Shown one piece after another: positions 44,654 through 52,376 of a DNA stretch of 64,000 nucleotides. This DNA comes from Glycomyces sp. NRRL B-16210. Lineage in GTDB: Bacteria > Actinomycetota > Actinomycetes > Mycobacteriales > Micromonosporaceae. The notes beneath the pieces are model-generated. The model made no database searches. It saw nothing but the letters and a program-made list of their open reading frames with translations, and was not told the origin of the DNA. The stretch lies in the NCBI RefSeq assembly GCF_000719515.1, contig NZ_JOGR01000001.1, positions 372,001-436,000 on the forward strand. Direction: 5' to 3'. The stretch's first letter is position 1. Each line of letters starts with the position of its first letter. The position numbers and the translations under genes are program-made.

Positions 44654-46908
44654 GCCGGGACGGCGTCGCCGCGCAACTGCTGCGGATCGGCCGCGCCGCC
44701 GGCACCAGAGCCGAAGCGGGCGGGATCCGCTTCACCGCGCTGCTGCTCGCGGCGCTCCTGCTGCCGCTGGGACTGGCGGCGCCGGTGCTCCTCGCGGCCG
44801 CCATCGACGGACGCCACGACCGGGCGGCGCTGCAAACACCGACCATCGCCACCGCGGACACCCCCGACGAGGAGATTCTGCTCGTGTCGGGGGAACTGGA
44901 CAGGCTTCCCAACAGCCGCCAGTTCCAAGTCGACTACATCTCGCCGCTCGGCCCCGGCGCGCCGCTGCCTCCAGGCCTTCCAGCCTGGCCCGCTCCAGGC
45001 GAGGTCTACCTCTCACCGCGGCTCGCCGAAATCGGCGGCGAAGCGGGAGTCGACGAACGGTACGGCGAGGTCGTCGGCGCCATCGACGCGGACGCGCTCC
45101 TGGACCCCAACCAGCTCTACGCGTACGTTCGGCCCCTCGAACCACTGTCCAGAACGCAGACCGACGACCTCGGCCTCCTGGAGGTCACCGAGTTCGGCTC
45201 GTCCGGCGACTGGCGCGAGTCCGCGAACTGGCTCCTGCTCCAGCAGGACTACGCCCCGATCAGCTTTTTCTACCTGTTCACCTTCCTCCTTCTGACCGTT
45301 CCCGCCTGCCTGCTCGCCTTCGCGGCCACCCGCGTCGCCGCCCACGCCAGAGACCGCCGCGAAGCGCTCATCCGCGTCCTCGGCGGCCGCCCCCGACACA
45401 CGGTGCTCGTCTCCTTCGGCGAGACGTGGCTGCCCGTCGTGATCGGAACGATCGGCGCGGGCGTCGCGCTCGCGACCGTGATGCTCGCCGACCTCTCGCT
45501 GCCGTACGTGGAGTTCACCTCGAGAGCCACCGACGCCCGAGCGATCTGGCCGCTCCTGGCGGGAGGCCTCGCCGCGTCCGTAGCTGCGTTGTTCTCCATG
45601 AGCCTGCTCGTCCCCACCGCACGCCTGCACGGCCGCGAGCCCACCCGAGGCCTACTGCGTCCGCGGCCCCGCCTGTTCGCGACGCTCGCCTGGATGTTCC
45701 CGGCGTGCTTCGTGCTCGCCGCGTGGGGGCCGTCGTTCTTCCCCCAGCAGAGCGCCTTCTACTTCCTCCTCAACTACCTCGGACAGGCCGGAGTCGTCAT
45801 CACGGTCGCGCCCGCGATCGCGCTCGTCTGCGCCTGGCTGGGGAACCTCGCGAAAGACGCGCGTTGGGCACGTCAGCGCCCTTCGGTCCTCGCGGCGGCC
45901 GCCAGGGTAGCGGCCTACCCCAAGGCGACCGCGCGCCAGCTCACGGCGATCATCATCGCCTTCTTCCTGCTGTTCTTCGCCTTCGCCTACCATTCGGCGT
46001 GGACGGTCTGGGTCGTCGAGGACCGCGCGATCACCGGTGAACTCGCGGGAAGCTTCGCTGAAGGCGTCCCCGCGGGAGCGCTGCGGGAATCCGAGGTCGG
46101 GGTGTTCCTGGAGGAGCTTCCCAGCGACCTCGTGGTACTCGCCTGGGCCGAGGAATGGGCCCCCGACATGACCAAGACCATCACCGTCAGCGGTTCCTGC
46201 GAAGCGCTCGCGCTGCTCCGACTCGAATGCCCGGACGGCAGCCGGTACCGGCTCGACGGCACCGTGCCGGACGACCGCTTCGCGGCGTGGCTGGACGCCC
46301 GCGGATCCGGGATGCCGACCTCGGTCGTCGTCGAAGACGCCTCGGCGGCCGAGTTCGTCGACGCGAGAGCCGGCGAGCGGGACGCGCGCGGTCGCTTCCT
46401 CCTGATCGCGCCCGACGGACTCCGGGTTCCCGAAGCGGAGATCAAAGCCGCTGGAACGGTCTTCCAGCTCGGGCTCAGTCTCGAAGTCCTCGGCGGCGAC
46501 GAGGTCGGGTCGACCCCCAGCGAGGAGCAGGCCCGGTGGATCACCGCGTTCGGCACCGTCGCGCTGGCGGTCCTGGCGTTGACGTCGGTGCTGAGCGCCT
46601 CGGGGGAGTTCCTGCGCCACGGCCGCGCGCTCGCACCGATCGGAGTGCTCACCGGCGGGCTGCGGACCTTCCGGGCGACCTCGGCGATCACGGTCTTCCT
46701 GCCGCTGCTGATCGGCACGACAGTGGGGGTGACCGTGGGCATCGCGGCGAGCAACACCCTGATGAGGCCCGGAACCACGCTGCTCAAGGCCGAGTACCTG
46801 GTGCCGACGGTGTGCACCCTGCTGGTCGTCTCGGTCCTGATGTGGCTGTGGGCCTCCACGGTCGCGATCCGGGAGGCCGTCAAGTGGCGACCCGGCCAAG
46901 GCGGCTGA
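44650..46908 (+). CDS. FtsX-like ABC permease
   Basis: A 752-residue permease. It has an N-terminal helix (about 28-50) and an extracellular domain to about 195. A helix bundle follows (about 198-455) with AFAATRVAAHARDRREALIR typical of FtsX cores, then a second extracellular domain of about 160 residues and three closing helices. With the ATPase it should form an exporter or a mechanotransmission complex. The substrate is unknown; no lipoprotein, kinase or peptidase partner is adjacent. Confidence 0.88.
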   Translation: MSRDGVAAQLLRIGRAAGTRAEAGGIRFTALLLAALLLPLGLAAPVLLAAAIDGRHDRAALQTPTIATADTPDEEILLVSGELDRLPNSRQFQVDYISPLGPGAPLPPGLPAWPAPGEVYLSPRLAEIGGEAGVDERYGEVVGAIDADALLDPNQLYAYVRPLEPLSRTQTDDLGLLEVTEFGSSGDWRESANWLLLQQDYAPISFFYLFTFLLLTVPACLLAFAATRVAAHARDRREALIRVLGGRPRHTVLVSFGETWLPVVIGTIGAGVALATVMLADLSLPYVEFTSRATDARAIWPLLAGGLAASVAALFSMSLLVPTARLHGREPTRGLLRPRPRLFATLAWMFPACFVLAAWGPSFFPQQSAFYFLLNYLGQAGVVITVAPAIALVCAWLGNLAKDARWARQRPSVLAAAARVAAYPKATARQLTAIIIAFFLLFFAFAYHSAWTVWVVEDRAITGELAGSFAEGVPAGALRESEVGVFLEELPSDLVVLAWAEEWAPDMTKTITVSGSCEALALLRLECPDGSRYRLDGTVPDDRFAAWLDARGSGMPTSVVVEDASAAEFVDARAGERDARGRFLLIAPDGLRVPEAEIKAAGTVFQLGLSLEVLGGDEVGSTPSEEQARWITAFGTVALAVLALTSVLSASGEFLRHGRALAPIGVLTGGLRTFRATSAITVFLPLLIGTTVGVTVGIAASNTLMRPGTTLLKAEYLVPTVCTLLVVSVLMWLWASTVAIREAVKWRPGQGG

Positions 46909-47084
46909 CGCGCGATCCGACTCGCTCCGACCGCGCCGCCACCGCCCAGCCGCGCCGGAGCGCGTTGCCTCCGGCGCGGATCGCCAACCCCGGTTCGAAC
47001 CGGTTCCCGATGCGGCGCACCGAAAGGCATGGGCGGCGACCGAGTCGCGCCCGATGGCGCCGCGCGCCGGAGGAATCGCGGCGG

Positions 47085-48179
47085 TCAGGGCTCGCCCGAC
47101 TCGTCTTTCGCTGAGGCGGTGCCGTTCGGACGGATCGATTCGGGGTGGTCCTGCGCGAACCGGTCGACGAACGTCTTCCACGCGGCCTGATCGCGGGCCC
47201 TTCCCGTGGCGATGCGCCGTCGTCTGCCGTCGCCGCGCACCTCGAAGAGCGCACCGTCATAGAGCGAGTACTCGAGTCGGTCACCGCCGCGTCGGGGGAA
47301 TCGGCGAAGTGCGCGGCCGCGTGTCTTGACGCTGACCTGGCCCGACTCGTAGATCAGTGTCGGGTTGAGGAGGAGCGGGACCGCTCCGATGAGGAGGTAG
47401 AGAAGGGCGCCGAATCCGAGGGGTCCGACCGGGTCGAAGTAGTCTTCGGAGCGGCTCGACAGGTGGAATTCGAGCGTGGCCAGAGCGAGGCCGATGAGCA
47501 GTATGCCGAGGAAGCACCGCCAACGGACGCCGACCTTGATCGCGGACCCGGTCTCCTCCGGTGGCCGGGCGGCGGTGGCGTCCTCCCGGGCGGTGTCGCG
47601 GTTGTGCGGCGCTTCGGCGCGGGCGTTCTGGTGGGCCAAGAAGACGTCCACGAAGGCGATCCAGTCCGAGCGGTTCACGTTGAACGCCCGGTGGATGAGG
47701 AGCCTCGGTCTTCCCCTCTGGCGAACTATCCGGAGTTGGCCCAGGTAGACCGAGTACTCGATCCGGTCGCCCTGCTTCCACCGGTTGAGCCTGCCTTGGA
47801 CGGCCGCCTGCCCCGAGCCGATCTGGCCGGTCTGCGTGTCGTAGGTGAGGAGGTTCGGACCCTGGGCGAGCATGACCGTGCACATGACCGCGACGAACAT
47901 CGGCGTCCAGGTGAGCGCGAACGCGAGCAGGCGGTTGCCGACGCCGTGGGCGATGAGGTGGAAGCTGAGCGCGAACCCCACGGGGGTCAGCAGCCACCCG
48001 AGCCACGTCCCCCAGAGCGCCAACCGGCGGTTGGAGCGGACGGTGATCACCGTCCGGGAGGGTTCGTCCGGGACCGGCTCTCGCCGGTCGGGCGCCTTCG
48101 GGTAGGGGCGGCCTTGGGCCGCGGCGAGCTCCTCCCTCGGGACGGGCGGCATGGGCGGCAGGTCGGGAAGCGGGGCCAT
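47085..48179 (-). CDS. Membrane protein with duplicated two-helix plus PH-like module
   Basis: An unrecognised 364-residue protein. After a proline-rich N-terminus (about 45 residues) come two helices (about 55-105) and a soluble unit with RIEYSVYLGQLRIVRQRGRP ... WIAFVDVFLAHQ. The second half repeats this plan: two helices, then RLEYSLYDGALFEVRGDGRR ... WKTFVDRFAQDH. The soluble units look like YcxB/PH-like beta domains. I use the ATG at 48179, since the open frame upstream is antisense to the cyclase gene. It is convergent with the permease gene (176 nt between stops, nothing else seen there). Confidence 0.7.
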   Translation of the reverse strand: MAPLPDLPPMPPVPREELAAAQGRPYPKAPDRREPVPDEPSRTVITVRSNRRLALWGTWLGWLLTPVGFALSFHLIAHGVGNRLLAFALTWTPMFVAVMCTVMLAQGPNLLTYDTQTGQIGSGQAAVQGRLNRWKQGDRIEYSVYLGQLRIVRQRGRPRLLIHRAFNVNRSDWIAFVDVFLAHQNARAEAPHNRDTAREDATAARPPEETGSAIKVGVRWRCFLGILLIGLALATLEFHLSSRSEDYFDPVGPLGFGALLYLLIGAVPLLLNPTLIYESGQVSVKTRGRALRRFPRRGGDRLEYSLYDGALFEVRGDGRRRRIATGRARDQAAWKTFVDRFAQDHPESIRPNGTASAKDESGEP

Positions 48180-48407
48180 ATGGGGTCTTTCGTCGCCGGA
48201 GCCGCTGTTCGAGAGGTACGGCTCGTCTGGGCGAATCCTATCGGCGTTCCGCGCCCGGCGGGGGCGTCGACCACGCTCGCCCAGCGGCGACGGGGTCGGC
48301 TTTTCGGGTGATACCGGGATCGTCCGCTCGGTGGTTTGTGGCCGGTTCAAGCGGCTCGCCGGAGCGAAACGACCACCAGCGCACAGGTATCTGTCAGCTA
48401 GGCCACG
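48180..48407. other. Divergent gap before the cyclase leader ORF
   Basis: High-GC sequence with promoters for both flanking genes presumably inside. No gene or strong hairpin stands out. Confidence 0.35.
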
Positions 48408-48413
48408 TATCCT
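48408..48413 (+). promoter_or_regulatory. Leaderless -10 box of the cyclase leader ORF
   Basis: TATCCT is followed by 7 nt and a GTG at 48421, which opens a 25-codon ORF rather than the cyclase itself. Confidence 0.5.
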
Positions 48414-48420
48414 TGCCAGC

Positions 48421-48498
48421 GTGAAGCGCAAGAAACACCCCGTTCTCACAAGGAGTGGGGAACAACACACCCGGCATTCGGCGTTGGTGCTGCTGTGA
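48421..48498 (+). CDS. Leaderless 25-codon upstream ORF coupled to the cyclase
   Basis: GTG at 48421 opens VKRKKHPVLTRSGEQHTRHS plus ALVLL and stops at 48496-48498. The TGA overlaps the cyclase GTG (GTGA at 48495). The cyclase start has no proper ribosome site, so its translation probably depends on ribosomes finishing this basic leader peptide. It is a prediction from promoter spacing and overlap, with no homologue known to me. Confidence 0.5.
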   Translation: MKRKKHPVLTRSGEQHTRHSALVLL

Positions 48499-51400
48499 CC
48501 TGCCCGTTCTGTTCCGTCCTCACCGTGCCCGGCGCGCGCTACTGCCACAACTGCGGCGCGCCGCTGTCCCCCGAAGCGACCTCGCCGCAGACCGAGCGCC
48601 GCTACGTCACGGTGCTCTTCGGCGACCTCTCCGACTTCACCACATGGTCCGAGAGCCTCGACCCCGAACGGGTCTCCTCGGTGACCGACCGGCTCCTCGC
48701 CGAATGCGTCTCCGCCGTCAACGAGTTCGGCGGCCACGTCGACAAGCTCACCGGCGACGGCCTCATGGCCGTCTTCGGCGCCCCGCTCTCCCACGAGGAC
48801 GACGCCGAGCGCGCCGTCCGCGCCGCCCAGGCCATGCAGAAGCGCGTCCGCAGGCTCCTCAAGGCCGAATCCGGCGGCGGCCTGCCCATCGGCCTGCGCA
48901 TCGGCCTGCGCTCCGGCCTCGTCGTCGCCGGCATGCAGGCCAACCTCGAGTACACCGTCATCGGCGACACGGTCAACACCGCCGCGCGCCTGTGCGACGC
49001 CGCCGCCGTCGGCACCGTCTGGGCCGGCGAGGAGACCGTCCGCGCCACCAAGCACGCCGCCGCCTGGCGCCGCCTCACCCCCGTGCGCCTCAAAGGCAAG
49101 CGCGAGCCCGTCGAGGTGTTCCAGCTCCTCGGCCTCGAAGACGAGCCCGGCACCCGCGCCAGCCTCGGCGACACCGCCCCCTTCATCGGACGCGACACCG
49201 AGATCGGCCGCGTCACCGGCCGCCTCGAAGCCGTCATCGACCGCGGCGAGCCCCTCGTGCTCATCCACACCGCCGAAGCCGGCATGGGCAAGACCCGCTT
49301 CGCCCGCGAAGTGCGCACCGTCGCCACCGAGCGCGGCGCTCGCGTCCTCACCGTGCGCGTCGCCCCCTACGGCGAAGGCCGCCGCTTCGGGCCCCTCGCC
49401 GACCTCGTGCGCAAGGCCGCCGGCCTGCGCTTCGACGACGACCGCGCCACCGCCGAGGCCAAACTCCGGCGCATCGCCGACGGCCACGCCGACCACGGCG
49501 AATGCCGCCTCAACATCGCCCTGCTCCTCGGCCTCCTCGGCCACGGCCGCCCCGGCGCCACCGACCGCCCCGGCGGCTTCACCGGCCAGCAGTCCGACGC
49601 CTACACCATCCCCGAGGCCGTCGCCGAACTCATCACCCACATGGCCACGCAGGGCCCGCTCGTGCTCAACATCGACGACCTGCACACCGCCTCGCCCAAC
49701 GGCATCGACGCCCTAGGCGTCGCCCTCGCCAAGATCCACGGCCCCGTCCTCGTGCTCCTCTACGGCCGCCCCGAGCTGACACGCTCCTCCGGCGTCCTCA
49801 CCCGCATCTCCGAGGCCGAGGTCCACCCGCTGCCGCCCCTCGCCGGCGCCGACGCGGCCCGCCTCCTGCGCGAGTTCCTCGGCGGCGGGCGCATGCCCAA
49901 ACCCGACGAGGACCGCCTCCTCGGCTTCGCCCAGGGCAACCCCTACTACCTCGCCGAACTCGTCACCCTCCTCACCGAGCAGGGCCTGCTGACCGACGCG
50001 GGCGACCACTGGCGCCTCGCCGCCGGGTCCCTCACCGGACGCGTGCTCTCCCGCGACCTCGCCCAGGTCCTCGGCGCCCGCATCGACGCCCTCTCCCCGC
50101 CCGCCCGCGCCCTCCTGAGGGCCGCCTCCATCTTCGGCGACGCCGTGCCCCCCGAGGCCACGCAACTGCTCGAGAAGGAGATCCCCGGCGAGTTCGAACG
50201 GGCCCTCCAGGAACTGCTCGACCGCAGGATGCTCCGCCGCCGCTCCTACGGCGGCTACCGCTTCGTCACGCCCCTGCTGCGCCAGGCCGCCTACGCGCCC
50301 ATCGGCAAGGCCGACGCCGCCCACGCGCACGCCGAGATCGCCCGCTGGGCCGCCGACACCGAACTCGAGGGCCAGAGCGCCGACGACCTCGTCGTCTTCC
50401 ACGCCGAGCAGGCCGTCACCCTCGCCAAGGAAGTCGAGATCGAAGCGCTCGACGAGGTCTGGAACGTCCTCCCGCTCGCCGTCGAAGCCGTCCGCAAGCA
50501 GGCCGTCCGCGCCATGGACGCCTCCGAGCCCGAACGGGCCGTCGCCCTCCTCAACGGCGTCGAGCGCCTCGCGCCCCTCAGCGCCGACGACCGCCTCCTG
50601 CGCGGCCGCGCCCTCACCCGCCTGGGCCGCACCGTCGAAGCCGAGGCCGAGATCGAGGGCCTCGCCATCGACATCGGCCTCATCGTCCCCACCGACGACC
50701 ACGAGGAGCACCCCTCCGGGCGCCTCTTCGGCGACGACTTCCCCGAGGACGAGGCCGAACTGGTCGCCCAGCTCCTGCTGCTGCGCGGGCGCCTCCACCG
50801 CTACAAGGGCGAGCTCCAGGACGCCCGCACCGCGTGGACGGCCGCGCTGGCGCTGTCGCGGCGCGAGGGCCTCGCCGGGCCCCGCTGCGACGCGCAGTGC
50901 CGCATCGGCCTGCTCGACTTCCTCGCCGGGCACCTGTCCGAGGCCGAGGCCCGCTTCCTCGACGCCTACGACACCGCGTTCGGCGTCGGCGACGACAAGC
51001 GCCTCGCCTGGGCCCTCCAGCACCGCGCGTGGGTCCTGGTGGCCCGCGGCGACTTCGACGGCGCCGACGACGTGCTGCGCGAGGCCGCCAAGGCCTTCGC
51101 GCGCCAGATGGACCTCGTCGGCCGCGCCTGGGTCCGCGGCGTCTCCGCGTTCGCCCTGCTCATGGCCGGGCGCTTCACCGAGGCGAAGCGGCTGTCGGAC
51201 GTGTTCATGCCCATCGGCGAGCGCTCGGGCGACGTGTTCGCCGTCGGGCTGCTGCGCGCGATCGGCGCCGCCGCCCAGATCGGGCTCGGCAACCCCGCGG
51301 GGGCCGACGCGGCCGCCCGCAAGTCCTTCCGCGACTTCGAGCGGATCGACGACGACTGGGGCCGCGGCTTCGCCAAGTACGTGCGGGCCCTCGCGGCCCG

Positions 51401-51881
51401 CTCGATCGGCGCGCTCGACCACGCCGCGGACCTCGCCGCCGGCGCCGAGGAGTACGGGGCCAAGACCGGCCACCCGCTCCTGATCAGCTTGGCGCACAAC
51501 CTCAGAGGCCGCTGCGCCCTCGAAGCGGGCGACGTCGCGACCGCGCAGGCCGCCGCCGAGGAGGCCCTGGCGCTCGTCACCGACGACGTGCTGGAGCCGG
51601 GCCGAGCGGCCAACACCGCGCTCCTGGCGGACGTGCGCGCCGCCGGAGGCGACCGCGCCACCGCCCTGCGGATGCTCGAAGCGCTTGCGGCCCATCACGA
51701 CGAGCCCTCACTCGGGCTGCCGCGCCGCGCCATCGTGGCCCGCTACGCCCGCCTGCTCGACGAGGACGGCCGGCGCGAAGCGGCCGCCGAGTGGGCCGCG
51801 ATCGCGCTCAAGTCCTTCGGGGAGGACCCCGAGAGCACGGCCTGGGCCGAGTCCTACCTCGCGAACGCCCCTGTGGCGTGA
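48495..51881 (+). CDS. Class III nucleotide cyclase fused to AAA ATPase and TPR repeats
   Basis: A 1128-residue signalling protein. Residues 3-20 form a zinc ribbon (C3, C6, C17, C20). The cyclase homology domain (about 36-205) keeps the metal aspartate D44 in FGDLSDF, a second one in KLTGDGLMAVFG and the transition-state NxxxR in DTVNTAARLCDA, so it is probably active. A Walker A site AEAGMGKTRFARE lies near residue 260, with Walker B LVLNIDDLHTAS, as in the STAND-like MalT/LuxR-type ATPases. The C-terminal about 600 residues are Ala/Leu-rich helical repeats of TPR type. Actinomycetes use such proteins as multi-domain regulators; the input signal is unknown. Confidence 0.9.
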   Translation: MTCPFCSVLTVPGARYCHNCGAPLSPEATSPQTERRYVTVLFGDLSDFTTWSESLDPERVSSVTDRLLAECVSAVNEFGGHVDKLTGDGLMAVFGAPLSHEDDAERAVRAAQAMQKRVRRLLKAESGGGLPIGLRIGLRSGLVVAGMQANLEYTVIGDTVNTAARLCDAAAVGTVWAGEETVRATKHAAAWRRLTPVRLKGKREPVEVFQLLGLEDEPGTRASLGDTAPFIGRDTEIGRVTGRLEAVIDRGEPLVLIHTAEAGMGKTRFAREVRTVATERGARVLTVRVAPYGEGRRFGPLADLVRKAAGLRFDDDRATAEAKLRRIADGHADHGECRLNIALLLGLLGHGRPGATDRPGGFTGQQSDAYTIPEAVAELITHMATQGPLVLNIDDLHTASPNGIDALGVALAKIHGPVLVLLYGRPELTRSSGVLTRISEAEVHPLPPLAGADAARLLREFLGGGRMPKPDEDRLLGFAQGNPYYLAELVTLLTEQGLLTDAGDHWRLAAGSLTGRVLSRDLAQVLGARIDALSPPARALLRAASIFGDAVPPEATQLLEKEIPGEFERALQELLDRRMLRRRSYGGYRFVTPLLRQAAYAPIGKADAAHAHAEIARWAADTELEGQSADDLVVFHAEQAVTLAKEVEIEALDEVWNVLPLAVEAVRKQAVRAMDASEPERAVALLNGVERLAPLSADDRLLRGRALTRLGRTVEAEAEIEGLAIDIGLIVPTDDHEEHPSGRLFGDDFPEDEAELVAQLLLLRGRLHRYKGELQDARTAWTAALALSRREGLAGPRCDAQCRIGLLDFLAGHLSEAEARFLDAYDTAFGVGDDKRLAWALQHRAWVLVARGDFDGADDVLREAAKAFARQMDLVGRAWVRGVSAFALLMAGRFTEAKRLSDVFMPIGERSGDVFAVGLLRAIGAAAQIGLGNPAGADAAARKSFRDFERIDDDWGRGFAKYVRALAARSIGALDHAADLAAGAEEYGAKTGHPLLISLAHNLRGRCALEAGDVATAQAAAEEALALVTDDVLEPGRAANTALLADVRAAGGDRATALRMLEALAAHHDEPSLGLPRRAIVARYARLLDEDGRREAAAEWAAIALKSFGEDPESTAWAESYLANAPVA

Positions 51882-51993
51882 GCCGCCGGACGGACCCGCT
51901 GTGCGCCGTGCGGGCGGCCCCCGCCTGCGATGCTGGGTCTATGAAGACGCGACGAGCCATGAAGACGCGGCGAGCCTTGAGGACGCGCGGGCC
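51882..51993. repeat. Three tandem 17-18 bp repeats after the cyclase gene
   Basis: The units at 51941-51958, 51959-51976 and 51977-51993 follow the pattern ATGAAGACGCGRCGAGCC; the third is diverged. The first could start a small basic ORF running to 52294, but it has no ribosome site and I do not call it. Confidence 0.6.
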
Positions 51994-52002
51994 GAAGCGG
52001 CA

Positions 52003-52080
52003 GCGGGAGGACGGGCGGTCCTTTCGGGCCGTGCCCTCGCGGGCCGCGGCCCGTTCCAGTCGGACCGCCCGTCCTCCCGC
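52003..52080. other. Long perfect stem-loop between the cyclase and kinase genes
   Basis: Arms 52003-52021 and 52062-52080 are a perfect 19-bp inverted repeat. The 40-nt loop has its own short stem (CGGGCC 52025-52030 with GGCCCG 52048-52053). It could be a terminator, an RNA-stability element or part of a small structured RNA. Downstream to about 52320 I see nothing else. Confidence 0.55.
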
Positions 52081-52325
52081 GCTTCATACGGGGGATGCGT
52101 TCACTATGCGTCACCCGGCTCTGCCCCAGGGGAAGCGACACCTCATCCGTTCGGCCAGTTATCGGTGCCTTTTCGTCCAGGGGTATACAGAATCGGGGGC
52201 GCGTTGCCGTAACGTTATGCGTCAAAGGTCCCATGACTCGGAACCCCCAGGCCCGAGCGAAGCGACCGAGGTTCGGAACGTCCCCCCACGCTGACCCGCG
52301 CACCGACCCGCACCAGGCTCGACAC

Positions 52326-52331
52326 TAGGCT
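52326..52331 (+). promoter_or_regulatory. -10 box of the Ser/Thr kinase gene
   Basis: TAGGCT about 45 nt before the kinase GTG; here a leader with GGAGG (52362-52366) separates promoter and start. Confidence 0.4.
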
Positions 52332-52376
52332 CATCGACGTGTTGCAAGCGTCGCCGAGAACGGAGGCTGTACCCCA

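Noticed and set aside
48455..52294. Very long open frame (1279 codons) over the cyclase gene
   Set aside because: It is the +1 shadow of the cyclase frame: Arg/Pro/His-rich and without domains, while the 48495 frame has clear cyclase and ATPase motifs.
51941..52294. Small basic ORF starting in the tandem repeats (about 117 aa)
   Set aside because: No ribosome site or leaderless box, repetitive start, and it crosses the long stem-loop.
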